A stretch of DNA of 64,000 nucleotides, from contig NZ_FNAJ01000001.1 of the NCBI RefSeq assembly GCF_900101905.1, positions 1,427,351-1,491,350 on the forward strand. The letters are read 5' to 3'. Below, piece after piece: positions 37,691-49,707 of the stretch. Positions within the stretch are counted from its first letter, which is position 1, and each line of letters begins with the position of its first letter. The notes under the pieces were generated by a model. That model did no database searches. It was not told the origin of the DNA and was given only the letters and a program-made list of their open reading frames with translations. This DNA is from Myxococcus virescens. GTDB taxonomy: Bacteria > Myxococcota > Myxococcia > Myxococcales > Myxococcaceae. Made by a program: the position numbers and the translations under genes.

Positions 37691-38100
37691 CACTCGTCTC
37701 CGCCCGCCGATTCCTTCGACGCGGCCATCACGTAGCTCACTTCAATCCACTGCAGCGCGAAGTAGACGCCGAAGAAGCCGGCGATGAACGGCACCGCCGC
37801 CATTCCCCGCGACACCACGCCCAACAGCCCCGCCAGCACGCCCACGGCCCGAAGGCCAAAGATGATTCCGACCACCTTCAGCGCGGCATTGAGGTCCTGC
37901 CGCACTGCCCGCCGTTTCAGCACCAGCGCCACCGCGCCCGTCACCGCCGCCAGCCCCACGCCCCACACCGCCGAAACCCGGTCCTCCACCACCTGCGGCA
38001 TCAACGCCGCCAGCGCCAGGCCCACCACCGCCACGCCACCCGCCAGCGCCGCATGACTCTTGAACGAGTCCGTCCCGCTACCGCCGCCCCGCGCCGTCAC
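37690..38100 (-). CDS. atpI: ATP synthase subunit I (AtpI-like)
   Basis: Small membrane protein of 136 residues with four predicted helices, matching the ATP synthase I family that assists c-ring assembly. It is placed in the standard position just upstream of atpB. Its GTG start overlaps the atpZ stop by four bases and its stop overlaps the atpB start, so translation is likely coupled. Sequence conservation in this family is weak, so the call rests on topology and position. Confidence 0.8.
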   Translation of the reverse strand: MTARGGGSGTDSFKSHAALAGGVAVVGLALAALMPQVVEDRVSAVWGVGLAAVTGAVALVLKRRAVRQDLNAALKVVGIIFGLRAVGVLAGLLGVVSRGMAAVPFIAGFFGVYFALQWIEVSYVMAASKESAGGDE

Positions 38101-38363
38101 TTCCGCTTCCCCAGCCGGGCCATCTCATGGAGGAACCCATAGAAGCCCACGCAGATACCCACCAGGCTCAGCACCACCATCAACCAGGGGCCCGTCCCCA
38201 ACCACCCATCCAGCCAGTAGCCGCCCAGCACGCCCACCACCGCTCCACCCACCAGCTTCCACACCGCCGAGATGTAGGGTTGCGCCGCCCGCATCTGCCG
38301 GGCCGTCTCCCCCAACTCGCTGCTGTCCGAACCGCCCGGTTTCCGGGGCTCCTTCACTTCCAT
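38097..38363 (-). CDS. atpZ: AtpZ-like F0F1 accessory protein
   Basis: Protein of 88 residues with two membrane helices (about residues 36-56 and 61-80, LVGGAVVGVLGGYWLDGWLG then PWLMVVLSLVGICVGFYGFL). This matches the AtpZ/putative F0F1-ATPase subunit family found first in atp operons, which may act in magnesium transport or assembly. GGGAGG lies before the ATG at 38363. As first gene it should carry the operon promoter upstream, in the 38364-38778 gap. Confidence 0.8.
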   Translation of the reverse strand: MEVKEPRKPGGSDSSELGETARQMRAAQPYISAVWKLVGGAVVGVLGGYWLDGWLGTGPWLMVVLSLVGICVGFYGFLHEMARLGKRK

Positions 38364-38778
38364 TCGGACGCCTCCCCAAACCCCGGGAAAACCTCGCTTT
38401 TCCAACCCCGCCAACCCAACCCCTCTACGCGGGGCGCCGCTTAACACCGAACACGCGGCACACGCAACCGGTACCATGGGCAGCGGCCCCCTGGCCCCCA
38501 GTGGCGATTGCCGCTTCGGCAAGCTCAGCTACCGCCGATCTGCCCCGCATGGAATCGAGGGGCCCCTCCCGTGGGCTCGCCAGGGCCCGGGCTCGCCTCT
38601 GGGTGAGGCGCTGGGGTCCGGCGGCTTGAGCAGACGCATGGGGATGGGGGCGCCTGCCCCAGCGCCCGGGAGGCCGGCCTCCGGGCGCCAGCCGGCCCGC
38701 TCCTCGGCGCCCGGGCGCCGGCGTCGCCAGCTTGCACCCGATACGCGTCAACCCACCGCGACACCTCTGGAGGACTCC
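38364..38778. promoter_or_regulatory. Divergent region, atp operon and PEBP gene
   Basis: About 415 bases between divergent genes. No supported coding sequence is seen. It should contain the promoter of the atp operon and that of the PEBP gene. The right half is extremely GC-rich with strong palindromes (see 38662-38719). Confidence 0.45.
38662..38719. repeat. Pair of GCGCCCGGG palindromes
   Basis: GCGCCCGGGAGGCCGGCCT with CCGGGCGC (38662-38688) forms a nearly perfect dyad with one bulged G, and GGCGCCCGGGCGCC (38706-38719) is a perfect 14-base palindrome sharing the same core. They lie 60-115 bases before the PEBP start and could form hairpins in its leader. Confidence 0.6.
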
Positions 38779-39297
38779 ATGCCGAAGCCGCTCGTGCTCA
38801 CGTCCCCCCGCTTCAAGGACGGCGACCTCATCCCCATTGCCTACACCGGCGAGGGCGAGGACATCTCACCGCCGCTGCAATGGACGGACATGCCCGCCGG
38901 GACGAAGAGCCTGGCCCTCATCGTGGAGGATCCGGACGCGCCAGACCCGCGCAATCCCCAGATGACCTTCTCCCACTGGGTTGTCTACAACATCCCACCT
39001 TCGGCCCAGGGCCTGCCGGAAGGCGCCACGCCGGACGTCCTCCCAGAGGGCGCCCGCCAGGGTCAGAACGACTTCCGCCGCCAGAACTACGGGGGCCCCA
39101 TGCCGCCCGTGGGCATGCACCGGTACTACTTCCGCCTGTTCGCCCTGGACACGGTGCTGCCGGACCTGGGCCGCGCCACGCGCACACAGCTCCGGGAGGC
39201 CATGGAAGGCCACATCGTGGGACAGGCGGAGCTCATCGGCCTGTACACCAAGGTCCACCACCGCGGCGCGGAGTCCCCCGGGGCCACTCCCGCCTGA
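38779..39297 (+). CDS. YbhB/YbcL-type PEBP protein
   Basis: Phosphatidylethanolamine-binding-like protein of 172 residues, the bacterial YbhB/YbcL branch related to Raf kinase inhibitor. Characteristic segments are FKDGDLIPIAYTGEGEDISP, the pocket motif EDPDAPDP, HWVVYNIPP, and YYFRLFALDTVL. Bacterial members are small cytoplasmic or periplasmic proteins of uncertain ligand. No signal peptide here. GGAGGAC lies before the ATG. It stands alone between the atp operon and a sensor kinase. Confidence 0.92.
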   Translation: MPKPLVLTSPRFKDGDLIPIAYTGEGEDISPPLQWTDMPAGTKSLALIVEDPDAPDPRNPQMTFSHWVVYNIPPSAQGLPEGATPDVLPEGARQGQNDFRRQNYGGPMPPVGMHRYYFRLFALDTVLPDLGRATRTQLREAMEGHIVGQAELIGLYTKVHHRGAESPGATPA

Positions 39298-39465
39298 TGC
39301 TGCTCGGGCGACAGCCCCCCTGAGGACACGGGCTCGGCTGCCCTGCGCGGCCGGGCCCGTTCTAAGTACAAGCCGCAGGGCTGACACCGGGATGTAGGCT
39401 GGTGGGCGAAGCGGCGGGTCAGCAATTTCGCACGGACTGGCAGCGGTGGAAGAGTCAGGCCTGCC

Positions 39466-42093
<2,628 letters not shown>

Positions 42094-42145
42094 CGCACTT
42101 GAAGCTCACGCGTCCGGGGCGCAAATCCCTTCGCGAGGAGCAGAA

Positions 42146-43003
42146 ATGCACCGCCATGCCGCCGTCCTGGGAGTCCTTCTTTGTCTGAGCGCCTTCACCG
42201 TCCAGGCCCAGGCGCCCACAGCTCCGGACGCGCCTCGGGTGCAGCTGAAGTTCGTGGGAGAGCTGGGCTTCCTGGACGTGCTGGCGCACAGCATCCGCCA
42301 GGGCAGTGACGGTACCCTGTTCCGCTACACGGACGACGGCGGACAGGACAACCTCTACAACTTCATGCGGCTGTCGGCGGAGCTGACGTTGAAGGGCCGG
42401 CACTCGGTGGTGTTCCTCTACCAGCCGCTGGCCATTGACACGCAGGTGGTGCTCAAGCGGGACGTGCGCATCGACGCGCTGGACTTCCCCGCGGGCACGC
42501 CGCTGGACGTGAGCTACAGCTTCCCCTTCTACCGGGCCAGCTATCTGTATGACCTGCTGTCCGATCCGGACCGCGAGCTGTCCGTGGGCGTGTCGCTCCA
42601 ACTGCGCAACGCGAACTATGTCTTCACCTCCGCGGACGGGACGCTGCGGCGGACCGCGCGGGACGTGGGGCCGGTGCCGCTGCTGAAGGTGCGCGGACGG
42701 TGGGGACTGGGTGGTGGCTGGTGGCTGGGCTTCGAGGCGGACGGCAGCTACGCGCCCACGGCCATCATCAACGGTGACAGTGACTCCAACACCACGGGCG
42801 CGCTGCTGGACGCGTCCCTGCGCGGTGGCGTGCGCCTCACCGACAAGGTGGATGTGTTCCTCAACCTGCGCTACCTGGGCGGCGGCGCGCGAGGCACGTC
42901 AGACGACAACGAAGACGAGTTTGGCGACGGCTTCACCAGCAACTGGATTGATACCGCCACCCTCAGCCTGGGCTTCAGCTACCGGCTGCCCTGGGGAAGC
43001 TGA
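42146..43003 (+). CDS. Probable outer-membrane beta-barrel protein
   Basis: Exported protein of 285 residues with signal peptide ending FTVQA and GAGGAGC before the ATG. The mature protein has alternating hydrophobic strands and aromatic girdle residues (LYNFMRLSAELTLKGRHSVV, SVGVSLQLRNANYVF, GVRLTDKVDVFLNLRY) and ends in TATLSLGFSYRLPWGS, similar to OmpA- or OmpW-like barrels, though the terminal aromatic rule is only roughly met. It lies 52 bases after the kinase gene and may be co-transcribed. Function unknown. Confidence 0.7.
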   Translation: MHRHAAVLGVLLCLSAFTVQAQAPTAPDAPRVQLKFVGELGFLDVLAHSIRQGSDGTLFRYTDDGGQDNLYNFMRLSAELTLKGRHSVVFLYQPLAIDTQVVLKRDVRIDALDFPAGTPLDVSYSFPFYRASYLYDLLSDPDRELSVGVSLQLRNANYVFTSADGTLRRTARDVGPVPLLKVRGRWGLGGGWWLGFEADGSYAPTAIINGDSDSNTTGALLDASLRGGVRLTDKVDVFLNLRYLGGGARGTSDDNEDEFGDGFTSNWIDTATLSLGFSYRLPWGS

Positions 43004-43004
43004 C

Positions 43005-43017
43005 GCCCGCTGCGGGC
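43005..43017. terminator. Short hairpin between convergent genes
   Basis: GCCCG and CGGGC flank CTG in the 15-base gap between two convergent stops. The stem is short, so this is a weak candidate for a bidirectional terminator. Confidence 0.3.
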
Positions 43018-43018
43018 T

Positions 43019-44983
43019 TCAGGCCAGCGCCCAGGCCAGCGCGAGCCCCAGGGCACACGCGCCCGCGCAGAGCCCCGCGACGAGCCAGGGACGACCACCG
43101 CGAAGCCCTGTGCCGAAGTCCTCCTCGGGCTCTGGCACGGGCAGCGCTTCATCCCCCGTGATGGCGCGCACCAACTCCTGACGACGGGCCTCCACCGCCG
43201 CGGCATCCACCGCTTGGGAGATGTCCACGCCGAAGCCCACCTGTGTCTCGCGGGTGGCTCGGCGCAACTGCGCGGCCTGGGGCGGCAAGGGCTGGAGCGC
43301 CCTGGCGGGATTCACCTCCGTCACGGTGACATCCTCGGACGCGGCGGCACGGGCGCCCTGGCTTCGGCTGGCCTCCGCTCGTTCGAGCGCGACCATCAGC
43401 TTCGCCGCATCGACGGCTTCGGTGGCCGCCGCGTCTCCGCCCAGGCTGGCTCCGGAGTTCGCGGCCCCAGGGCCCACCTCGGACTTCGACGCCACGCCAG
43501 CGTCCGCCGCCATCCGGGCACGCTCGGGCTGAACGACCGTCGGCTCCTCGTCCGCACCGAGTGGCGCGCTCGCGACCGGGCCTCGCGATGGATGGAGGTG
43601 TGCCCGTTCGCCGCCGGGAAGGCCCCGTCGCGCTCGCGAGGCTCCGCCCTCCACCACGGTCGCCTCGTCCTCCGTCCCGTACAGCGCGGTGACGCGAGGC
43701 GCATTGGCAGCGCGAGGCACCTCCGGCGCCCTTCCAGGAATCCCTCGCACCGTGACTTCAAGTTCATCCGCGTCATGCGCTGCCTTCGCTGGCGTGCCTC
43801 GCCCAGAGGCATCCGGCGCGGCTGGGACATTCGCATCAGGCGGGTGGGCGGACGGCGGCGCCTTCGACGTCTCAGCGTCGCCACGCTCGGCCGGGACGTA
43901 GTCCTCGGGCGCGTCGATGCCTTCGTGCTCGAACGCGAGCGCGGTGGGCGGAGCGAGCACGGTGGCCAACGCGGGCTCGGTGAGCGCGCGGGAACGCGGC
44001 TCCCGCAGCAATTCGCGGAGCACGAGCTCCTCCGCCTTCTTCTCGCGGGGGAACGCGGCCGCGATGAGGCGCGCGACATCCGCATCCCCCACTTTGGGCG
44101 CCAGCTTCGCCTTCATCCGCGCCAGCTCCGCGCCCATGGCGGCCGCGTCCGGGAAGCGATTGTCGGGCTCGGAGGCCAGCGCGCGCATCAGGAACGCATC
44201 CACGCTGGTAGGCACGCCCTGCCGGACGCTCCCGGCTGGCTCCCACTGGGGGTATGCCGCGCGCCGCCACCGCTCCACCGGGTCGCCCCGCTGCGCCAGG
44301 GGCTTCCACGCGAACAACTCCCACAGCAGCGCGCCCACCGCGTACACGTCCGCGCGCCGGTCCACGAAGCGCTTCCGTGCCTGCTCCGGTGCCATGTACG
44401 TCAGGTTGCCAATCACCACCCGGGGCGCCGTCTGCTGCTCCTTCAGCGTGGACTGCGCCGCGCCGAAGTCGATGATTTTCACCTCGCCCGCGTAGCTGAT
44501 GCACACGTTCGCGGGAGACAAGTCCCGGTGGACCAGGTGCAGCGGATTGCCGAACTCGTCCGTCGCGTCGTGCGCGTACGCCAGGCCCTCACAGAGCCGC
44601 TGCCCCAGGTGGAGCATGATGCCCAGCGGCAGCGTCCGCCCGAGCTGCCGCAACCGGTACGTCAGCCGGCTGAGCGTCTTGCCCTGCACGTACTCCATGG
44701 ACAGGTAGAGCTGCCCTTCCACCTCGCCCATTGCGTACACGCGCGCGATGTTCGGATGGTGCAGCCGCACCACGACGCGGGCTTCATCCCGGAAGCGTCC
44801 GGCGAACTGCGGGCTTGCCATGAGCTGCGGGAGGACCTTCTTCACCACACAGGCACGACGAGGCGCCTCCTCACGCGCGAGGAACACCTCTCCCATCCCC
44901 CCGGCGCCGATGCGGCGCACGAGGGTATAGGGACCGAAGCGAACGGGCCCCTCGAGGGGCGCGGGCTCAACCGGTCTTGCCAA
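43019..44983 (-). CDS. Membrane-anchored Ser/Thr protein kinase
   Basis: Eukaryote-like kinase of about 654 residues. The N-lobe has RIGAGGMGEVFLA and ACVVKKV (ATP Lys); the catalytic loop is VHRDLSPANVCI, with Ser where Lys is usual, as is common in myxobacteria; then IIDFGAAQS and YMAPEQ. A long Ala/Pro-rich acidic linker follows, and the C-terminal PWLVAGLCAGACALGLALAW helix anchors it in the membrane, so the kinase faces the cytoplasm. No ATG is available near the N-terminus; TTG at 44983, overlapping the hemL end by 17 bases, is preferred over TTG at 45040. Targets unknown. Confidence 0.85.
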   Translation of the reverse strand: MARPVEPAPLEGPVRFGPYTLVRRIGAGGMGEVFLAREEAPRRACVVKKVLPQLMASPQFAGRFRDEARVVVRLHHPNIARVYAMGEVEGQLYLSMEYVQGKTLSRLTYRLRQLGRTLPLGIMLHLGQRLCEGLAYAHDATDEFGNPLHLVHRDLSPANVCISYAGEVKIIDFGAAQSTLKEQQTAPRVVIGNLTYMAPEQARKRFVDRRADVYAVGALLWELFAWKPLAQRGDPVERWRRAAYPQWEPAGSVRQGVPTSVDAFLMRALASEPDNRFPDAAAMGAELARMKAKLAPKVGDADVARLIAAAFPREKKAEELVLRELLREPRSRALTEPALATVLAPPTALAFEHEGIDAPEDYVPAERGDAETSKAPPSAHPPDANVPAAPDASGRGTPAKAAHDADELEVTVRGIPGRAPEVPRAANAPRVTALYGTEDEATVVEGGASRARRGLPGGERAHLHPSRGPVASAPLGADEEPTVVQPERARMAADAGVASKSEVGPGAANSGASLGGDAAATEAVDAAKLMVALERAEASRSQGARAAASEDVTVTEVNPARALQPLPPQAAQLRRATRETQVGFGVDISQAVDAAAVEARRQELVRAITGDEALPVPEPEEDFGTGLRGGRPWLVAGLCAGACALGLALAWALA

Positions 44984-46262
44984 GCGAACGGAAGGCCTTT
45001 CTCGCCGCCGCGAGGACGTGCGCGACTTCCGGCTCGCCAATGGCCAGCGACACGAACGCCGCCTCGAACTGGCTGGGCGGCAGGTAGACGCCTTCGTTCA
45101 GCATGGCGTGGAAGAACTTCCCGAAGCGCGCCGTGTCCGCCTTCTTCGCGCTGGCGTAGTCGTAGACGGGCTCACCGGTGAAGAACACCGTGAGCATGCT
45201 GCCCACACGGTTGACAGTGACGGGCACGTCCGCGGCCTTCGCTTCGGCGAGCAGGCCGACCTCCAACATGCGGCTGACCTCCTCCAGCCGCGCGTAGGTG
45301 CCGGGGGCCGCCAGGGCCTTGAGGCACGCCAGGCCCGCCGCCACCGCCACCGGGTTCCCCGACAGCGTGCCGGACTGGTACACCGGGCCCGCGGGAGCCA
45401 CCTTCTCCATGATGTCGCGGCGGCCACCATACGCGCCCATCGGCATGCCCCCGCCAATCACCTTGGCCATGGTGGTGAGGTCCGGCTTGAGGCCGTACAG
45501 CTCCTGCGCGCCGCCTCGCGACAGCCGGAAGCCCGTCATGACCTCGTCCAGCACCAGCAGCACGCCGTGCTTCTGGCAGAGCGCCTGCAGCCCTTCGAGG
45601 TAGCCCGGCTTCGGCACCAGCACGCCCATGTTGCCCACCACCGGCTCGATGATGGCGCAGGCGATGTCCTGGCCATTCTCCGCGAAGATGCGCTCCACGG
45701 CGGCCAGGTCGTTGAAGGGCGCGGTGAGCGTGAGCTTCGCCAGCGCCGACGGCACGCCCGGAGAGTCCGGCAGGCCCAGCGTCTCCACGCCACTGCCCGC
45801 CTTCACCAGGAACGGGTCTCCCGCGCCGTGGAAGCAGCCTTCGAACTTGAGGATGTGCTCGCGGCCGGTGAAGCCCCGCGCGACGCGGATGGCCGCCACC
45901 GTGGCCTCGGTGCCACTGGAGACCAGGCGCACCATCTCCACCGCGGGCATCGTGGCGCAGATGAGCTCCGCGAACTCCACCTCATCCGCATGCGGCGCGC
46001 CATAGGACGAACCCCGGCGCGCGGCGTCGATGATGGCGTCCAAGATGGGCGGATACGCGTGGCCCAGGATGAGCGGTCCCCAGCTCCCCACGAGGTCGAC
46101 GTAGCGGTTGCCGTCCACATCCGTGAGCCAGGCACCTGCGCCTTCACGGAAGAAGACAGGGTCGCCGCCAACGCCTCGGAAGGCGCGCACCGGGGAATTC
46201 ACTCCGCCGGGGATGCGAGCCTGCGCGCGAGCGAAGAGAGCCTGACTGTGAGCGTGGTTCAT
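44967..46262 (-). CDS. hemL: Glutamate-1-semialdehyde 2,1-aminomutase
   Basis: PLP enzyme of 431 residues that converts glutamate-1-semialdehyde to 5-aminolevulinate in the C5 haem pathway. The PLP Lys is in TTMAKVIGGGMPMGAYGG, preceded by VLDEVMTGFRLSRGG; the N-terminal RIPGGVNSPVRAFRGVGG is diagnostic. Length is normal. The ATG at 46262 is used; an ATG four codons upstream is possible. Its stop overlaps the start of the kinase gene. Presence of HemL implies haem precursor synthesis from glutamate through HemA rather than from glycine. Confidence 0.96.
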   Translation of the reverse strand: MNHAHSQALFARAQARIPGGVNSPVRAFRGVGGDPVFFREGAGAWLTDVDGNRYVDLVGSWGPLILGHAYPPILDAIIDAARRGSSYGAPHADEVEFAELICATMPAVEMVRLVSSGTEATVAAIRVARGFTGREHILKFEGCFHGAGDPFLVKAGSGVETLGLPDSPGVPSALAKLTLTAPFNDLAAVERIFAENGQDIACAIIEPVVGNMGVLVPKPGYLEGLQALCQKHGVLLVLDEVMTGFRLSRGGAQELYGLKPDLTTMAKVIGGGMPMGAYGGRRDIMEKVAPAGPVYQSGTLSGNPVAVAAGLACLKALAAPGTYARLEEVSRMLEVGLLAEAKAADVPVTVNRVGSMLTVFFTGEPVYDYASAKKADTARFGKFFHAMLNEGVYLPPSQFEAAFVSLAIGEPEVAHVLAAARKAFRSLGKTG

Positions 46263-46453
46263 GGCTCGTTCCATAACATGCGGCACGAGGCAGTCTGCGT
46301 CCCCACACGCCCGCTCCCATGCCCCCCGCTTCTTCGTGCCGTCGTCGACACATTATGGACAGTCTCAGGCAGTGCGGAAGAAACCGCCTTTCTTGTAAAT
46401 CTGACTAAATTGGATGGTTTCAGCGACGCATCGTCCGGGGCTCGACACGCGCC

Positions 46454-47539
46454 ATGCCCGCCTCCCCTCCCTACAGTCAGGCCCTTCGCACACGAGCCCG
46501 AGGCTGGGCCCGCGCGCTCTGGCCGGTCCTCATGTGTGGCGTCCCTCCCGCCATGGCCGCCAAGCCGCCCCTCCAACGTCTTCCACGCCTCACCTGCCAC
46601 GCGGGCTATTTGGACTTCGAACAACGTCACGGGCTGCCGACGGTGCGAGCCGCCATCCAGCAGGCCCTGGCGCAGAACGCCCCTGCTGCCCTCACCTTCC
46701 TCACCGAACGGATTCCGGAAGTCCTGGGTGAAGACGCCCAGGCCGCGCTTCAGGTGCTCGACTGGGCTGACACCGCACCGACGCCCGAAGCATCCGTGCT
46801 GCTGTCGGGCCTGCGTGAAGCCTCCGCGGTGAGGGATGCACGGGTGGCCGAGCGGCTCCTCACGATGGCGGAGCAGCACGCATCCATCGACCACCGCGCA
46901 CAGGCGCTGCAGGCACTGGAGACCCAGGCGCGCTTCGACGCCCCTGCGCAGGACCGGTTGATGGCGTTGGCCAGGAGAAGCACGGCCCCTCAGGGCGTGT
47001 GCCTGCTCGCGGTGAGAACCCTGGGCAGGGTGATGAAGAACGACTTCCAGGCCGGGGGCTCGGAGGAGCCCTATCTCACGCGACTCCTGACACTGGCGCG
47101 GGAGTCCGAGGACCGTCACGTCCGCGCCCTGGCGGTGGAGCTGGCTGCCTCCTTGTCCATGCGACTGGATGCGCGGGCCGTGGAGCAACTGGCCTGGGTG
47201 CTCGAGAATGACGCAGACGCCAACGTCCGGGAGCTGGCGGCCCTCGCGTTGTCCGATGGCCGCGACACGCGCGCGGTGCTGAATCACTTCAGCGCCGCGT
47301 TTCCGGGAGAGCAGCGCCTGTGCGTGCGCTGGGCGCTCCTGCGCTACACGCTCCGGGCCGGTGGCGCCGAGGCCCTTCCCCAAGTGCGGGACTACGCGAA
47401 GCAGGACCGCCGATTCGTTCGAGACGTCGCCGACTTCCAGGCGCTCTACGACGCGGGACACGTGGACTTCGACAGGCTGTGGCTGAACAAGCGCGTGTAT
47501 CACCGCTGCCCTGAGGACGCGGAGGCCCTGACGCCATGA
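46454..47539 (+). CDS. Exported HEAT-like repeat protein
   Basis: Product of 361 residues with a signal-like N-terminus (RTRARGWARALWPVLMCGVPP, cleaved after AMA). The rest is all-helical with repeated ARxxLxxLA-type units (ALAVELAASLSMRLDARAVE, NVRELAALALSDGRDTRAVL) of the HEAT/PBS-lyase kind, which form protein-binding solenoids. A conserved C-terminal part FVRDVADFQALYDAGHVDFD is seen. Its stop overlaps the start of the next gene (ATGA), so the two are coupled. Function unknown; a scaffold role is inferred. Confidence 0.72.
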   Translation: MPASPPYSQALRTRARGWARALWPVLMCGVPPAMAAKPPLQRLPRLTCHAGYLDFEQRHGLPTVRAAIQQALAQNAPAALTFLTERIPEVLGEDAQAALQVLDWADTAPTPEASVLLSGLREASAVRDARVAERLLTMAEQHASIDHRAQALQALETQARFDAPAQDRLMALARRSTAPQGVCLLAVRTLGRVMKNDFQAGGSEEPYLTRLLTLARESEDRHVRALAVELAASLSMRLDARAVEQLAWVLENDADANVRELAALALSDGRDTRAVLNHFSAAFPGEQRLCVRWALLRYTLRAGGAEALPQVRDYAKQDRRFVRDVADFQALYDAGHVDFDRLWLNKRVYHRCPEDAEALTP

Positions 47540-48621
47540 GGAATCCGCGTGAAAGGCTCGGCTGGGTCCTCCTCGCCGGGGCGTTGGGCGCAGCCGTGGT
47601 GGGCACACGCCTCTGGCGTGCTCCAGAAAGGAACACCGCCCCTGTCCTCGACGCCTCGACGCCGCAGACCACTGACGACGGACATTCGACGCTCCCGCCC
47701 CTGCCCGCCCATGCGCAGCCGCTGAAGGAAGTGCCGTGTGAGTTCACCGCGCTCCTCGCGGAGTATCGCCAGGGCCACGCCTCGCCGGCGTATCGGCGTT
47801 ACGTCCGAGAACAACTCCGCGGGCTCGTGGAGTCACTGCCCGAGGACGTGCATTGGCAGCACCTCAGCGACGAGCAGGACGCTGACGTGCTGGCCTTGCT
47901 CTCCGACACCTGGGTGCTGCGCTACGCGCTGGAGGGACAGGCCCGCATCCTCGAGCGGCTGGTGGACCGCGTAAGTGAGACACCCGACGCGCGCCTGCGT
48001 GCCGTGTTGATTCGTTCACTGCAACAGACGGGGGAGCCCTCCACCCAACTGTTGGGCATCCAGGTCCTCAAGGGCCGAGACGTCTACCGCGACTGGGTGA
48101 CGGACGCAGCGCCCGAGGTCCGCGCGGCCGCGGTGGAGAACTTCCGGGAGGAAGCCGCTCGCAACGCCGGCCGCTACCGCGTGGTGGCGGAGCGAGCGGT
48201 GTCGCTGGCCACCGTCGCGGAAGACCCGGCCACGGCAGCGGGACTCCTGGGCGCGTCTTCCATCGAAGCGGTGAGAGGACCGTCCTTGGCGCAGGTCCGT
48301 ACATTGCTCCAGTCAGCACAGTCCCCCGTCGTGCGCGCCGCGGCTGCACGCGCCCTGGCGACCTCACCCGTGGCAGAGCTCTCCGCGAGCCTCGACGCAC
48401 TCGCCGCCCGCTACAGCGTCGAATCCGAGGCGAGCGTGCGCGAGGCACTGCTGGAATCCATCTCCCGGCTGGGCCTGAGCCGCGCCGTCCCCGTCCTCGA
48501 GCGGCTCCGTGACACGCACGCCGCGGCTCGAGACGAAGTGAGTCCCTGGATTGCACTGCTCGCGGAGCATCCCCAGCGGTGGGAAATGCTCGATACCGCA
48601 CGGCGACACTCTCACCGATGA
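47536..48621 (+). CDS. Membrane-anchored HEAT-like repeat protein
   Basis: Product of 361 residues, the same length as its upstream neighbour, starting at an ATGA overlap. One N-terminal membrane helix (GWVLLAGALGAAVVGTRLW) anchors it with the rest in the periplasm. Helical repeats follow (VRAAAVENFREEAARNAG, SPVVRAAAARALATSPVAEL, VREALLESISRLGLSRAVP). Together with the 46454 protein it probably forms a two-component envelope scaffold; the pairing is inferred from coupling and similar architecture. Confidence 0.72.
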   Translation: MRNPRERLGWVLLAGALGAAVVGTRLWRAPERNTAPVLDASTPQTTDDGHSTLPPLPAHAQPLKEVPCEFTALLAEYRQGHASPAYRRYVREQLRGLVESLPEDVHWQHLSDEQDADVLALLSDTWVLRYALEGQARILERLVDRVSETPDARLRAVLIRSLQQTGEPSTQLLGIQVLKGRDVYRDWVTDAAPEVRAAAVENFREEAARNAGRYRVVAERAVSLATVAEDPATAAGLLGASSIEAVRGPSLAQVRTLLQSAQSPVVRAAAARALATSPVAELSASLDALAARYSVESEASVREALLESISRLGLSRAVPVLERLRDTHAAARDEVSPWIALLAEHPQRWEMLDTARRHSHR

Positions 48622-48714
48622 ACGGGGCATTTTGACCTGCACCCTGCTTCGGGACGCGTTAGCTACGCCGGCCACGGCCCGCGGGCCTACCACTCACCGA
48701 GGGAGCGACAGGCA

Positions 48715-49692
48715 ATGCCCCAGACGAAGCTCGAAGCACGCAAGGCACTCGGAACCACCGGCTTTCAGGTATCCCCTCTGTGCCTGGGAGGAAACGTCTT
48801 TGGTTGGACAGCCGACGAGGCGACCTCGTTCGCGGTGCTCGATGCCTTCGTCGACAACGGCGGCAACTTCATCGACACGGCGGACGTCTATTCGAGCTGG
48901 GTCCCCGGCAACCGCGGCGGCGAGTCGGAGACGCTCATCGGCAAGTGGATGAAGTCCCGCGGCGCTCGGGAGCGCGTCGTCATCGCCACCAAGGTGGGCT
49001 CGCAGACGGAGCTGGGGAAGGGCCTGGGCCGCGAGCACATCCAGCGCAGCGTGGAGGCCTCGCTGCGCCGGTTGCAGGTGGACGTCATCGACCTCTACTA
49101 CGCGCACTACGAGGACCTGGACACACCAGTGGAGGAGACGATGGCGGCCTTCGACGCGCTGGTGCGCGCCGGCAAGGTCCGCGCACTGGGCACCAGCAAC
49201 CACTCCCCGCAGCGGCTCACCGAGTCGCTGGAGGTGTCCCGCCGCAACAACCTCGCCCGATACGCGGTGCTGCAACCGCACTACAACCTCGTCGAGCGCA
49301 AGAACTTCGAGTCTTCGCTCCGGGGCATCTGCGAACGGGAAGGGCTCGTGGTGGCGCCCTACTTCGCGTTGGCCTCGGGCTTCCTGACGGGCAAGTACCG
49401 CAAGGACCAGCCACCTCCGAAGTCGGCCCGCGCCGAAGGCGTGCTGAAGCAGTATGGAAACGCGCGCGGCTGGGCAGTGATTGATGCCCTCGACGCCGTG
49501 ACGCGTCGGCATCCGGGAGCGAACTTCGCCCAGGTCGCGCTCGCATGGCTCGCGGCTCAGCCCACCATCGTGGCGCCCATCGCGAGCGCGACGTCCGCCA
49601 GCCAGACGCAGGAACTGCTGGGGGCGTTCACGTTGCAACTGACGGAGGAGGACCTCCGCGCCCTGGACGTTGCGTCGTCCCGCGAGGCCTGA
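48715..49692 (+). CDS. Aldo/keto reductase
   Basis: NAD(P)H-dependent oxidoreductase of 325 residues in the AKR fold. The catalytic tetrad is visible as Asp and Tyr in DTADVYSSW, Lys in IATKVG and His in YYAHYED. The cofactor region LGTSNHSP and QVALAWLAAQPTIVAPIASA is typical. It resembles the YajO/Tas-type group with broad carbonyl substrates. It is followed 15 bases later by rraA, and may share its transcript. Confidence 0.93.
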   Translation: MPQTKLEARKALGTTGFQVSPLCLGGNVFGWTADEATSFAVLDAFVDNGGNFIDTADVYSSWVPGNRGGESETLIGKWMKSRGARERVVIATKVGSQTELGKGLGREHIQRSVEASLRRLQVDVIDLYYAHYEDLDTPVEETMAAFDALVRAGKVRALGTSNHSPQRLTESLEVSRRNNLARYAVLQPHYNLVERKNFESSLRGICEREGLVVAPYFALASGFLTGKYRKDQPPPKSARAEGVLKQYGNARGWAVIDALDAVTRRHPGANFAQVALAWLAAQPTIVAPIASATSASQTQELLGAFTLQLTEEDLRALDVASSREA

Positions 49693-49707
49693 GAAGGCTC
49701 GAAGCCC

